NCBI GenBank assembly: GCA_008711295.1
Contig: VUYV01000778.1
Span: 38,425 to 102,424, forward strand
Source: Anarhynchus alexandrinus
Lineage: Eukaryota > Chordata > Aves > Charadriiformes > Charadriidae
Length of the DNA stretch: 64,000 nt
Reading direction: 5' to 3'
Numbering within the stretch: the stretch's first letter is position 1; every line of letters begins with the position of its first letter. Both the position numbers and the translations under genes were made by a program. Positions 1 to 12,733 of this stretch are shown in pieces. Below the pieces are notes generated by a model. That model saw nothing but the letters and a program-made list of their open reading frames with translations. It made no database searches and had not been told where the DNA came from.

Positions 1-149
1 CCCCATCCCTGGAGGTGTTCAAGGCCAGGCTGGACGTGGCCTTGGGCAACCTGGTCTAGTGGGAGGTGTCCCTGTCTATGGCAGGGGGGTTGGAACTCGA
101 TGATCTTCAAGGTCCTTTCCAACCTAAACCATTCTATGATTCTATGATT
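1..149 (+). mobile_element. CR1 LINE, 3' end fragment
   Basis: Last part of a CR1 copy entering from the left edge. It carries the conserved tail with the GGTTGGAACT and GGTCCTTTCCAACC blocks and ends in two ATTCTATG units, the usual CR1 3' terminus. Non-coding here. Confidence 0.9.
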
Positions 150-393
150 TGTAATGCATGTTCTTCAAACTTAACTCCCCTCTTTCGAAACAAAGCCATC
201 AAAATAGACATAATAGATTTTTCCTCTGTAGACATAGAGGGACCCATTGTTAGTTCTCAGCTGCTCACCTCACTTGTTGAGGAGATTGTTTTTGTCTGGA
301 CTTGTAGGGTCTCTCCTGGCTCCCCAGATTCCGCCTTCTTTGTTTAGCTGAGCATTGCCACAGCTGCTCTGTTCCGCAGTAATCCCCCCTCAA
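150..393 (-). mobile_element. Remnant of retroviral leader region, reverse strand
   Basis: This stretch follows the primer-binding site in the retroviral sense (minus strand), so it should be the leader between primer site and gag. No gag-like reading frame is recognisable. It stops at the CR1 tail at about 149, so the element is truncated. Assignment rests on position only. Confidence 0.45.
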
Positions 394-411
394 ATCACGT
401 CGGGGTCACCA
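394..411 (-). other. Retroviral primer-binding site, tRNA-Trp type
   Basis: On the minus strand this reads TGGTGACCCCGACGTGAT, the complement of the 3' end of tRNA-Trp including CCA. It lies 2 bp from the LTR boundary, the normal spacing. Avian alpharetroviruses use this primer, and other avian endogenous retroviruses may too, so the group is not fixed by it. Confidence 0.85.
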
Positions 412-413
412 TT

Positions 414-686
414 TGTGGCGATTGAAAGGCATGGACTGCAATATGCAGGATCGAAATCAGCTTTATTAAGCAAGCGTGCTCTTTATATACTTTTCTACCA
501 AGGCCAGTAATTTTCTACTCTATTGTTTACACCATCACGTACTCTAAAAGATCACGTTCCCACTGAGAAAGGAATCTCTCTTCCCTGTGAGCAGCACCTC
601 CTTATCTAAGGAGTAGCTTCACACAACTTCATTGCCTGCCAGCACAGTGCTGCAGCTGCTTATTCCTCCCTATTAGTTCTACCACA
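414..686 (-). mobile_element. Endogenous retrovirus LTR (5' LTR, reverse strand)
   Basis: A 273-bp LTR bounded on the minus strand by TGTGGT... and ...GCCACA, with short inverted ends. In the retroviral sense it has a TATATAAAG box (about 482-490) and AATAAA (462-467) in the right order before the primer site at 394-411. The primer site fixes the 414 edge; the 686 edge is inferred from the inverted terminal bases. The partner LTR is not in the window. Confidence 0.7.
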
Positions 687-1239
687 CTTAACCCTTCTTT
701 TGCCTCAGTCCCCACAGACCATCCTGCCAGGGTAAGGGCTTCATGTTTGCAACACATTTCCAGTTTGTAAACTGGAATGGGCAGCTGGACCTGCCAGACA
801 ATCACAGGACAGTCTGTGAGCACAAGGGTTATGATATTTTACAAAATGGCAGACTCCAGGGGCAAAAAGAGGTGGATAAACAGATCATGTGGCTGGAAAG
901 AAGGGCAACACTTTGGGAAAAAGTGGGAAACATGACTGCCAGTAGAGGTGGGAAATCTGCCACAAGTTGGGGACGTGGCACCAGTTACTTCTTGTCTTGG
1001 ATAAAAGTTGTTCCTGTATTACTAGTGATGTTGTGGCAGCTCTGTGCCAACACAGACTGCTTGATCAGGAAGAAGAAATAGAGCAGGCTTTCTTCAAGAC
1101 ATTGCAGGCTCAGTGGTGTCCTGTCCATCTCTGGCTGTTTGTACGAGATAGTGACTCTGTGTGTCTCTAATGGTGAGACCAGAGTGGGGTTTCTACTGGG
1201 GGGACCAGGGGATCCCCGCTAGCTCACAGTCTGGCTCCC
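687..1239. other. Unassigned stretch
   Basis: No recognisable gene. A 112-codon open frame (743-1081, plus) matches no family I know and has no splice or promoter context. Confidence 0.4.
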
Positions 1240-3365
1240 CCAGGGTTATGGACACCTAGACTAAGTGCCCCTTGGGTTATGGGCACTTACAGGTACTGGC
1301 CCCTAGGATAATGGACTCCCTAGGGTTATAGACCCCTTGGGTTTTTTGGCACCTAGGTTTAGCACCTCCTAGGTCTAGCAATCCCTAGGGTTTTGGGCCT
1401 TAGAATTTGCAATGCTTAGAGTGAGAAGCCTCTAGGGTTAGGGTTCCCAAGGGTTATTGGCTCTAGGATTATGGGCCCCTAGGCTTAGCCACCCCTAGTG
1501 TGTTGGGACCCTACAGTTATTGCCCTCCCTCCCGCCCCCCAGGATTTTGGGCCTCTAGATTTAGCAATCACTAGCGCTATGGGCTCCTCAAGTTAATGGC
1601 TGGTAGGATTAGTGTCCCCAAGGATTATGGGTCTCTGGGGTTATCAACCATATGGTTATGGCCACCTAGGGCTAGTGTCCCCTTGGGTCATGATCCTTTG
1701 GGTTATGGGTGCATAGCGTTAACAACCCATAGGCTTACGGGCCCCTGGGATTAGTGACCTCTAGGGTTATGGGCTCCTAGGTAAAGTGACCTCCAGCAAA
1801 AGTGCCTCTCTGGGTTATGGGCCCCTAGCATTATGGGCACCCAAATTCAATGCCCCCAAGGGGTATGGGCACCTAGGTCTATGGACACCTATGGTAAGCG
1901 CCCCTTAGCATCTTAGCACCTTCTAGGCTTAAGGGCCTAGGTTTAACGACCCCTAGGGTTACTGGCCTGTAGGGTTAGATGCCACTATTGTTATGGTCAC
2001 CTTGGGTTAGCCTTCACCCTATGGTAAATGCCCCTGGTGTTTTGGGCCCCTAGGGTTATGGTCCCTGTAAAGTTATTGATCCCAAGGGGTATCAAGCCTT
2101 AGAGTTATGGCCCTCTGCGGTTATGTATCCCTAGGGTTCTTGGCCCTGAAGCTTAGTGCCCCTAGTGTTAGCACCCCCCAGGATTATGGGCCCTTAGGGT
2201 TATGGCTCCCTCTGGTTAGCAGCCCCTGGGTTATAGAGCTCCAAGGGTTATGTGTCCCTATGGTCATGGCCTGCTAGGGTTAACAACTCCTAGGATTAGT
2301 GACCTCTGGAGTTATTGGCCATTAGACTTAGCACCCCTAAGGGTTAGCCCCCACTAAGGCTGTCGGTCCCTTGGGTTTGTGACAGCTGTGGGGAATTCTA
2401 GGGTTCACGGCCACCAGGTTTATGGGCCTCTATTGTTTTTGGCCCCTCAGGTCATCATTCCATAGGGTTAGCACCCTCTAGTTATAAGAGTGTTATAAAA
2501 GGGGCCATAAGTGCCCATAGGATTATGTGTACTAAGGGATATCAACCAATAGCTTATTGATCCATAGGATTGCAAGTGGCATCACATATAAGACCCTAGG
2601 TTTAGTGACCCCTAGGACTATGGCTCCTCGGAGTTATGGGCACTTAGGGTTAGCAATCCCTATGGTTTACTGGCACCTGAGGTTATGGATTCCAAGGGTT
2701 AGTGGCTCCTAAAGTCTGGAGCCCCTAGAGTTTGCATCCCCTAGTGCCACAGACCCCTATGGTTTTTAGTCCCTAGCTTTTGGTGTCTCAGTGTTACAGG
2801 CCCCTATGATAATGGTCCACTAGGCTTAGCAACCCTTAGTGTTATGGGCCCCTACAACTATCGACCCCTAAGTTTATGGGCCTTGGAGGTAATCACCTCC
2901 TAGGGTCAGTTTCTCCTGAGGTTAAGTTCCCCCAGGGTTAGAGACCTATAGGTTTATGGGGCCAACAGCTTAGCACCTGCTAAAACTGTTGTCCCTGATG
3001 ATCATGGATGCCTAAGGTTAGTGGTCCCTAGGGTTATGGCCACCTAGATGTATGGGTCCCCTAGGGCTGTTGGCCCCTCGGGTTTGTAAACCAGAGGGAC
3101 CCATAACCTAGAGGGCCATAACCCTAAGGTTTGCATCAATAACACCTGGGGGTACTTACCCTAGGTGGAGGCTAACACAAGGGGACCATAACCATAAGAG
3201 CATATAACCATACAGGCCGATAAACCGAACGGTCATTAAGCCAACATGGTGCTAACCCTAGGGGATGCTAACCACAAGGGTCCGTAGGCCTAGGAGCCCA
3301 TAGCCCTTTGCAGCATTAACTGTAGGGGCCCACAATCTTATAGGTCGCTAAATCCAAGCACGCAA
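1240..3365. repeat. Degenerate telomere-like minisatellite, about 18-bp unit, with orientation switch
   Basis: More than 100 diverged copies of a unit close to CCCTAGGGTTATGGGCAC, spaced about 16-20 bp. Each unit contains a TAGGGTTA core like the vertebrate telomere repeat next to a CCCTAGGG palindrome. Up to about 3085 the units read as GGGTTATGGGC on the plus strand; after it they read as the reverse complement (CCCATAACC, CATAACCCTA) to about 3365, so the array is inverted once near its right end. No coding content. Confidence 0.85.
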
Positions 3366-6030
3366 GGAGGGGGAGGCTGTTGCATGGCAGAGGAGTGACA
3401 TGGGCAGAAGGTGCTGAGCCACATCATCGCAGGGGCTGCTCTTTGGCATGTGGACACTAATAAGGCTGACATGGGGGTGGTCAGTGTCCTGTGGTGTCAT
3501 CCTGGTGGGAGGTGGAGGCCAGGCTGCTCAAGACCACAAATGCTTTGGGGCTGCCATGTCTTCCTCCTGACATAAGCATGCTGAAGAGTAACGTCTCCTT
3601 GCTTTGGTAGGCCCATTGTCCTGCTTTCTTTGACAAACAGGCCCCCCTGGGTCCCATACTGCCTGTATTCTCAAGGGTAGTTTTCTTCAGTCCTCCAGGC
3701 TGATAGGGTATTCCTTCACTGTGGCAAAGCTCTCTTCTTCCTCCTGAAGGAACAGCTTCCCAAAGAGCTGTATTTCACCAACCCCCATCATGGCATCCTG
3801 GGGCACTTCCCAGAGAAGGTTGCTCATTTCCTTGCTCAAACGGACCTTAGCCTGACAGCTGGGCATAGGAGGATGCCCTTTTCACACTGCTCTAGGACAC
3901 TGGGTCTTTGTTGCTGGGGAGCAACTCCATGACATGTAGGCCTGGGGCCTCACCATAGCCCTCCCTGCCACTCCTCTGTCCAGCATCAGTGTAAGGAGTA
4001 AGGCCTTTGGGGTGATGGCCCTGATGCAGTCCCTGTGTCCAGGTGACTGGAGGGACTGTGCCTGCTGTTGGTAGCCATGTAATGGGCAGAGCTGGGAAAG
4101 CCTGCTGGGCTCCCTGCCCAGTGATGATGTGTTTGTTGCAGGGTCCTTCCATCACCACAGAATGGACAAGAGTCAGGTCACAGCCTGGTGTTGGGAAGCG
4201 GATTCCTCTGCTGTCCTACATGCAGTCAGGTGGCAGAGCAGAGCTGGGGCAGTGCCAGGACCTGGGCACTGGTGACCACTGGGAGAGGTAGGGACTGGAG
4301 TTGGGGGAAATCTGGTTTTGGGCACCAGACCATGGCCCCCAGCATCAGTTCCACGGTCCTGGCCTGCCTTGTCAGGCATAGGACAACCTCAGGCCTAATA
4401 AATAAGGGATGTCTCCTCTAAAGACACGTTCGTGGTAAGCGCCAACCATGGAAAGTGACAGGTTGGTTACAGTGGCTATCAGCAGCAATACCATCACCTG
4501 AGATTGCCACTGCCAGGTCTTGAGACATGTGGCTTGAATTCCATGTACCTAGGATTTTCCAAAAGGTATCTAAAGCACAGCGCTTCCACAGATTGATAAC
4601 CACATAGTTTCTGACTGACAAGTTTGGATCCAGTTTGTGAAAGACCATGAGCTCCTGTAGTAAGGGGGTGTGTAGATGTGTGCAGCTGCCTGTGTGGATT
4701 AGAACGCAAGGTCACTGTACCCATGGCACTCTGACAGCTGTGCAGGTGACCACAGCTCCAGAAGCTCTTGTCTCAGTACACTTGGGGATACATGGATGAG
4801 GCAGTTCACCTGGCTGATGGAGAAAGCCTTTGTGAATCCTACCACTTTGCTGGGTTTGTTGTTTGATAGTGTCAGCCACAGGAAGGAGCAGTGAGGGAAG
4901 CTTTGTTAAGTGAAATGGCTTGCGCACGTGGTGGAGCTTGATTCTGTAGGGATATTCCAGTTTCCTCAGTCTCTTGAGCAGTTTTGGGAATTGTGGGTCT
5001 AGGCACAGTTTGCTGCAGTCAGCCTCTGCGTTAAGCCTAGCAGCTAGCTCCCCTCCCAATTCTGCAGGATTATTCTGAGGTCTTGGCTGTACACTCAAGA
5101 CCCTTGTTTTGTTATGTTCATTTCCTCTTGTGCAGCAGCTGTTTGCAAAACACTCCAACAAACAGACAAGACGTTCATATGTACTAAAGGACACACAACA
5201 TATGAAAACAAGGCCAAGAAAGGCTTTTGATCTGGACATAAATGCACTGAGCACTGACTGTCAGGACGACTTTTCAAAGTTCACAGTTGTGATTCTGAAG
5301 AAATGCATGAGTCACTCCAATAGAAGGAAATCATCACATCTCCTCCCCCTGAGAGGGCAGTTCCGGATTGTTTGAAGGTTTGAGCTGCAGCAAAACCATA
5401 TCAGCCCAGGTATAACTGCATTTGAAGCCAGCTTCAGGATCAAACAGATGTGCCTCAGCCTTCTTGGTGTAAAAGGTATGTGAGTTTTAGCTTTCTTGGG
5501 TTTAGATTACATACGTCTTTATTTTATTGAAATCGTTGTTTTAACTTTGTGGTTTTGCAGTGGGAAACTGAACCATAGATTCTCATTTTCTAGACTGTTA
5601 TATAATTAGTGCACTGCTTGTATTGGGTTTCAGCAACTATCACTTTTGAGAGCTGACATTATGCTTACCCAGACCAAAGGCCTTAAAGAGAATCTTACTC
5701 TTCTCTGAATAGAGCTGTTACTTGGGAAAAAAAAAAACAAACAAACACCAAAACCAACTACAAACCAACAACCAAAACCCAGCCCTGAACAAGACTAGCT
5801 CAATCAAACCCCCAGAAAAAAAAACAAACTGAGGTAACAGGAAGTGCACTTGTTCATTGACAGCAGTAAAACCGACATTCTGATTACCTTCATTATGCCT
5901 GGGGCTGGTTCCAGCTTTGGGAGACAAAGTCCAGTTGAGCAATACTGGCAAGAAAAAGCTTTTGTTTTCCCTGTGAACAGGCCACTGATGATCACATCAC
6001 AATCCTGATAAATCTAAAGTTTTCATCTTC
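3366..6030. other. Intergenic, no supported gene
   Basis: A 180-codon frame (4712-5254, minus) and a short minus-strand stretch of about 65 codons (about 3715-3905) are open but recognised as nothing known. A low-complexity CAAACAAACACC tract lies near 5740. A decayed gene here cannot be excluded. Confidence 0.4.
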
Positions 6031-7100
6031 ATAGAATCATACAATCAAAATTCATAGAATGACAGAATGGTTTGGGTTGGAAGGGACTGTCAAAGATCAT
6101 CTCGTTCCACCCCCTTGCTATGGGCAGGGACATAGATCAGGCTGCTCAGAGCCCCATCCAATCTGACCTTGAATGCTTCCAATGATGGGGCTTCCACAAC
6201 TTCTCTGGGCAACCTCTTCCAGTGTCTCATCACCCACATCTTAAATCTTTTCTTCCTTATGTCCAGTCTAAAACAACCATCTTTCAGTTTGAAACCATTG
6301 CCCCTTGTCTTGTCACTACAGGCCCTGGTAAAAAAATCTTTCTCCACCTTTCTTACAAGCCTCCTTTAAGTATTAAAATACCACAATAAGGTCTCCCCAG
6401 AACCTTCTCTTCTCCAGTCTAAACAACCCCAACTGTCCCAGCACTTCTTCACAGGACAGGTGTTCCAACCCTCTGACCATTTTTGTGGCCCTCCTCTGGA
6501 CCTCCCTCTATCAGGTCCATGTCTTTCTTGTGCTGGGGACCCCAGAACTAGATGCAGTACTCCAGATGGAGTCTCACAAGAGTGGAGAGAATCATCTCCC
6601 TTGACCTGTTGGCCATGCTTCTTTTTATGCAGCCCAGCATACAATTGGCTTTCTTGGTTGCAAGTGGACATTGCCGGCTCATGTCTAATTTTTCACCCAC
6701 CATTATCCCCAAGTCCTTTTCCACTGGTCTGCTCTCAATCCCTTCATCCCCCATTTAGTATTGATACTGGGGATTGTCCCAACCCAGGTGCAGGATCTTG
6801 CACTTGATCTTGTTGAACTTGTTCACATGGGCCCACTTCTCAAGCCTGTCAAGGTCCCTCTGGATGGCATCCCATCCCTCAGGTGTGTCAGCCATGCCAC
6901 TCAGCTTGGTGTCATCTGCAAACTTGCTGTGAGTGCGCTCAATCATGCTATGTCAATGATTGGTACTAAACAGTATTGGTCCCAGTACGGACCCTTGAGG
7001 GACACCACTCATCAGAGATTTCCACTTGGACATTGACTGTAACTTTTTGGACCACAGCCATCCAGCCAGTTCCTTATCCATCAAACAGTCCATCCATCAA
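6031..7100 (-). mobile_element. CR1 LINE, 3' half, reverse strand
   Basis: Begins with ATAGAAT-type terminal octamers (6031-6065) and the GGTTTGGGTTGGAAGGGAC tail, then runs back through the 3' part of ORF2 with many frame breaks, to the reverse-transcriptase C-terminal region near 6900-7100. Short frames inside, on both strands, are shadows of this dead copy. Confidence 0.9.
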
Positions 7101-8056
7101 ACTCATATCTCTCCAATTTAGTAGCCAGAAAGTTGTGGGGGTTCAAAATTTCCACTGGAAAGATTTGGATTAGGCTAGCTCAGCATCTCATAAACAGAGA
7201 TAAAAAATAGCTAACTCAGAGGCCAAACTTGAAAAAGAATGTCAACAAAGTTCTGCTTCCTCTTTCCCTTCTCTGCCGCACCTTGCAATCATGCTGCTCT
7301 TTGGAGAAAGCCAGAACAATCATTCCTTAACCAAGGATGGGAAGGTGGTAATGGATGTGGGGAAAACAGCGGTGTGCTTTGGAAAATTCTGCAAAACTGT
7401 TTCTCTTACCCACAGCAGATAAAGGTCTGCCTCTGAAGAAACATGCCAATCTGATGCCATGTCTGTTTTGATATAGAATTGACATGATTGGGGTGGCTGC
7501 CTGCAAACAGGTAAAACCACAGCATTCCAGGACAAAGGCTCATAACTGAGATGAGCAAGATGCGCTGCAGTTCTGTGCTTATGATCCCCAAGGCTGGTCA
7601 TGGCCCCTGGTGTGCAGGGGAGTAAAGTAAATGAGGAGAAAAACCTGCCTGCCCTTTTCTTTCCAACATAGGTGATGAGGAACTTGTGTGCAGGCATTTT
7701 TAGATAACTGCTGGAGAGGTGAGATGGAGAAGGTGTCAGGGAGCGGAGCCAAGGCTGTGGAAGAATACCGGTAGAATCACTGCCCTGGAATAGCTGAAGA
7801 CAGCTTTACAGGAGAAAGAATACTGCAGGCCCGTCATGCCTTCCAACAGGGTCCAGTAGGATCCACCAATAACCGCATGGCATGCTTCAGCATAGCCCAA
7901 GAGAAATGAGTTCCCTACTATGTCTTGTTTTGAAAGTTGTTTTGCAGAGAGTTAAGGCAAACTTTCAATGAGGGCCAGTGCCAGAGAAGCCCTGGGCTGG
8001 GTGTTTACACTGACCAGCTCAGGTATGGAATTTCCTCATTTCTTCTGCTCTCTCAG
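7101..8056. other. Upstream flank of the sialyltransferase gene
   Basis: No gene recognised. It should hold the promoter and any 5' untranslated exon, because the first coding exon begins at an apparent splice acceptor (TCTCTCAG ending at 8056). I see no convincing TATA box or CpG-rich promoter. Confidence 0.4.
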
Positions 8057-8068
8057 GCATACTTCAAA

Positions 8069-11000
8069 ATGCCAAACAGCATCAGCAGGGAGGAGTACGT
8101 GAAGCCAAGACTGCTGAAAATGCACAAGCTATGGGTCATGTTGCTGTCTGTAGCTGCAATCTCATTTGTCTCTGTCTGCTTTCTGGTGTTGAACGACAGG
8201 TGAGTGAGGGACAGGGTGGAGGAACTGTGTCCCCTCTGTCCTGGAAAGGAAGTGGGAACATGGATGATTGCTCCAGGAGGTCTCCAGGGGAGGAATCAAT
8301 AGGGTAGGAGTGGAGATAGTGTAGGGAATGGATGCAATGAGTCTAGTTTCAGGTGGATAGCCCAGGGTGGGAGTGGTTGCAGGCTGGGCCATGAGATGGC
8401 CAAGGGGAGACACTGGGGTATGGGATTGCTGGGGTGGAGTGATGGAGGAAAGCTGTGTAAGGACATGGTATTCTGGCTCAGTTTAACCTTTTGGTTTTTT
8501 TCACAGACCTGACATCAAAGTTCCAGAAGCAGAAGCATGTCAAGGACTGTTGAGCAACATAACGCAACCTCAGAAGTGAGAGTCATGGCCAAAAGTGTGC
8601 TGGGCAGTGGAAGACAGGCAAATGGCTAAACTGGGTCACCCGGTGGCCTCAGTGAAGGTCCAGGGGGTAGGAAGGGATGCAAGGGATGCAGTAAATCTTT
8701 GTGAGAGCATTCAAGTTGCTTAAGAGCTCTTTCTGCCCTAGGGTGAATGAGGTCTGGAGCCTGAGACATGTGAAGTTAATGCAGAACTGCTGCTGGAAGT
8801 TCAATGCTACTGCCTTGGCCCAGTACAGGTGATGTCCACAAGTCACAGAGAAAAAGCCACAAGCCTGTGAAGAAGTACCCCATGAATCCACATATGCACG
8901 CCACCCATGCCATGGGTCCCTGCTTGCTGCACCCAATACTGACAGCCCACTGGCTGGATGCAGACTCTGCACAGCATCTGACAGGGAGGGTGCTCGCCTG
9001 GCCTTGGCAGAGGTTGTGTTGCTGGTGGGGCAACTTCTGGCAGGGTCAGATCTAGTTTTGACTGCTGCTCTTTCTACTCCATAGTCACTCGCCCCTCATG
9101 AAAAATGTTCACATTCCTTTAATAATTTGTTTCAAGTGACTCCTTCTTTATTCCAAAAGATTCTTGATTGCTTTCCTCTTTCATCTGATGACTTTTGGAT
9201 GAATGCCTGCCAGGGTTTGTTTATTGCACTGATCCTCACACACACTGTTTACACTCGCAATCACATCTAAAGAGATGTTCTCCAGGTCATATTGTATGGG
9301 TGGGACATGCAGGCATGCCCACACCTACCATCCTCGCGTGACACCTGTTTGCATTGCCCTGCTGCATCCCATGTGCTGGCCTTTGATCTCGCATGTTTGT
9401 GAGCTTACGAGGGGAGGGTTGAAGGCACTCATGGGCCAGGGGTGAAGCTGAGGCTGAAGCAAGCAGGAAGGGCTTTGGAGTAATGGCTAGGCTAAAGAGT
9501 GGAGAACAGAGAAAATGTCTGGAAATCCGTGTGGATGATGAAGAAGAAAATGAAGAATATGTGGAGATGGATGAACAGAGTGCTTGACAAAGGTTGTTCT
9601 AACTTGACACTGCTTTCTTTGTGTTCCCTGTGCTTTCCCAAGCTTGCTTTCTTGTTACACTGCAATACTTGGTCACCTAATCCTTTACTTCCGCTTCTAC
9701 TGCAGCACCTTGCCTAGGACTCTCTTCTCATTCTTATCCGTCTCTCCTTTGTAACGCTGTTACAGTCCCCCTTCATCCCATCCCCAGACCTCTGCTCACC
9801 ATCTTTCACTCTCTCCACCTTACAGGGCAGAGCTAGGGCGCTGCTGCAATGCCTCAGCCTGGCTGGCTGTAACGCAAGACAACACGCCATTGGGATCTGA
9901 GATTGTCTATGATGGGTATCGCTCAAAGAGCTTGAAAGTCAGCAGTGGCTTGCTGGAGATCCTGCCAGAGGTCAGAGTGCTCTTTGATGGGGGATATGAC
10001 TCAAAGTCTGCATGGTTTTCTCTCGTACACTCTAAAATGTGTCCAGTTGGAGGATCTGTGGTAGGTCTTTACGATAATTCTCTAAGGGTGAATGAATTTC
10101 TACTTGTTGTTCTTTATAGAAATCCCCCTTTCGGGACCCTCTCTACAAAACCTGTGCCGTAGTGGGAAATGGAGGAATCCTCAGGAACAGTAGCTGTGGC
10201 TCTAAAATTGATGGGCACCAGTTTGTAATCAGGTAATTGCTGCCAGCCTGCCCAGGAGACATGTAGGAGACCAGCAGGAGGAGTGGGCTTTCATGGGAAT
10301 AGGGTGAAGGTAGATAAAATGGAGACAGAGGAAATGTTCTGAGTGGGGTTGAAGGTGAGAGGCTGGGGAAATTGTGGGGTATACCTGAACTAGGCAGTGT
10401 CACAGAGGGATGGATAAGCTCTCAGGATATCATGGAGCATTATTTCTCATAGACTTCCTTTGTTTATCATCTCGATCAGATTTAACCTGCCTTCTGTGGA
10501 CTTCCCTGAGGATGTGGGCAGAAAGTCAAGCATTGTCACTGTGAATCCTAGTATCCTTCAGAAAAGGTAATAGGTGTGGTAATGAAAATGGAGGAAAATA
10601 CTCCTAATTTGCTTCTCGCCTGTATACTGTGTTCTTGAAGAGGCAACCTCTTTTGCCTCTGCTTTGGGCCCCAGAAAACAGACAGGCCTTTGCTACCATG
10701 CAGGCCCATCCAAAAAAAGCTGTTGGCATTTACTGCCATGAGATGCTCCCCTCTGTGCAGAGGTATACAGGGGAATAATGCACATTTTGGAGTTGTTTGG
10801 GGCAGAATTTGTTCAAGACTTGGTTGCTGTTTGTTGTTTTAGTTTACCACTAGAGATTAATAGCATTTCCAATCTTTCCAGTGACCTGATCCTTTCAAGG
10901 GTGATACTAAGACAGGCAGAGAGGCTCAGCTGTATTCTGTACTGCTTCTGTCAGGAGGAGCTCTGATGGGAACTATTTCATCTCATTCTGATCCTAGCTG

Positions 11001-11984
11001 CATAAATGACCTTTATGTTCAGTGGAGAAAATAGGTACTCCTTGTCCTACAGCAGACATATAAAATAAGACAGGTCATTTGTGATCCAGCTGTGCTTGTT
11101 TCCCTCCACTGACTACAAAGGATGTTTGGACAATTAGCTCAGATGTAGTTACCTGCGTAGTAGATCTCTAAAGGCAGATGACATGAATTCTCTCCCAGCC
11201 CTCTGCTCCTCCATTATGGGACATCATTCTCCATGAATTGTAAGCTGTGGGGCCACTAAGGTTTTAAATTTGAAGACATCTTCCCAGCCTTTTAACCATC
11301 ACTAGCAAATCTCCTAGATATTTTCAAGTAGCTCTTCTGGTCTGTGTTAGCTGCACCTGAGAATTTTGAACTCGGATCACCCTCAAGGTGCAGAGAAGGG
11401 GAACATGGAGATGAAGCGTCAGACTGGTATTTCACTGCTCTGGGGTACAGTAGCATGAGAAGGGCAGGAGGGAATGAGGATGGGGTTGTCAGAGGGTGAT
11501 GGTCCCACATCTCTTGCCTCACAGGTTTCATGGTCTGAATGGTCGGCGCTTGTCATTTGTGAAGGCAGCAGCTTCCTATGGAAAGACTTGGTTCCTCATC
11601 CCAGCTTTCTCCTACCCTGGCAATAGTGACGTTTCTTACCGAGCACTGTATGCCTTACAGGACTCTGCCTCCCAGTCACAAGTCTTCTTCTTCCACCCTC
11701 AGTACCTGAGTGCTCTAAGCAAGTACTGGCATGATCATGGTTTTCATACCCATCGCCTCTCCTCAGGTTTCATGCTAGTGAATGCTGCTCTGGAGTTGTG
11801 CCAACACATTACACTCTATGGCTTCTGGCCCTTCTCTTTGCACCCTGATGGCCATTCCCTTCCCCATCATTACTATGACAATGTGCTTCCCAAACGTGGG
11901 ATACACACCATGCCCAAAGAGTTCACTTACTATGTGGATCTGCACTTCCACGGTGTGCTGCAGCTGCATCTGGGGCAGTGCTAA
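8069..11984 (+). CDS. Alpha-2,8-sialyltransferase, ST8Sia family, seven coding exons
   Basis: A Golgi type II enzyme expected to transfer sialic acid from CMP-sialic acid in alpha-2,8 linkage to a sialylated acceptor. Exons: 8069-8199, 8507-8575, 8742-8828, 9826-9970, 10120-10232, 10480-10566, 11525-11984. All introns are GT-AG, phases agree, and the sum is 1092 nt (363 residues plus stop). Seen: a membrane anchor at about residues 21-40; luminal sequons at NIT, NAT, NAS and NSS; motif L from Cys156 ([16 protein letters not shown]); motif S about 287-311 with Cys303 and YGFWPF; motif VS as HHYYDN (325-330); C-terminal Cys363. No catalytic motif is broken, so it looks functional. The many small exons fit the ST8Sia I/V/VI-type branch, including subfamilies lost in mammals, rather than ST8Sia II/III/IV. 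I cannot say which member. Met18 of the product is an alternative start; the frame is open upstream, but Met at 8069 follows a splice acceptor at 8056 and gives a normal short cytoplasmic tail. Confidence 0.92.
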
Positions 11985-12348
11985 GGGGTCAAGCCAAAGA
12001 TAAAGCAAAGAACATGGTTTCTGCTGTTGTTATCCGTTCTGGGATCTTCTGATGGGAACACACAGAACTAGATGCACATGTAGAGACTCTGAGGATGAAA
12101 AATATGCCTCCTTCTCTTTTCCACACTGTCCCAGTAGAGCGTCACCATTCAGTAAGTAGCATTAACATCAGACCCTTTTTTTATGTTAGTTAATTGGGAG
12201 TCACTAATTGTAATCTGCTAGTGCTTAATGCGTAATTAAATTGCTAGTAAATAACTTCCTGTCTTGCCAGAAGTGTGAATTTATTAACTGCATTTCAGAA
12301 TTTGAGTATCCCATCTCAAAATGCTTTCTTTCTCTAACACCACTTGTC

Positions 12349-12354
12349 AATAAA
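12349..12354 (+). promoter_or_regulatory. Polyadenylation signal of the sialyltransferase gene
   Basis: AATAAA lies 365 bp after the stop codon, within non-repetitive A/T-rich sequence before the next CR1 copy. It is the first canonical signal after the stop; ATAAA-like sequence near 12000 is weaker. Confidence 0.6.
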
Positions 12355-12733
12355 CTACTGCTTGCCATGTTATGATTACTCTTTGTTAATCTCTGTTTGC
12401 TTTAATCAGACTCATTTCATTGATTCTTTTATTTAGTCATCTTATCCGCATTAGACATAAAGCATTAAGTTCTGCGTATTTTTCAGAGCTATGCAGTTAA
12501 TGTTCATTCATGCCTTTGAAGATCAGAATTAATCAGCCAGTAATCAAAGCCTGGTGGATTGCCAGCTGCGCCAGCGGGTAGGTGTGGGTCACAGGCTGGA
12601 AGGATCGATTGCATGCATCAGTGCCCATGAGACATGGACCGGTGTCTCTTTCTCCAGCACATGAATGAACACCAAATCCCTCCTATGCTGTGGGTGACTG
12701 CCAGCTGATTTAGGCAGTTGTTATATATTAGCG

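Noticed and set aside
1240..3365. True telomere end
   Set aside because: Units are diverged, about 18 bp rather than 6 bp, and unique-type sequence continues on both sides.
3700..4160. Minus-strand reading that hinted at a HEAT-repeat (MROH-like) gene
   Set aside because: Resemblance too weak and broken by stops; no exon chain could be built.
4712..5254. 180-codon open frame on the minus strand
   Set aside because: No recognisable family, signal peptide, splice or promoter context; composition like its surroundings. Likely chance.
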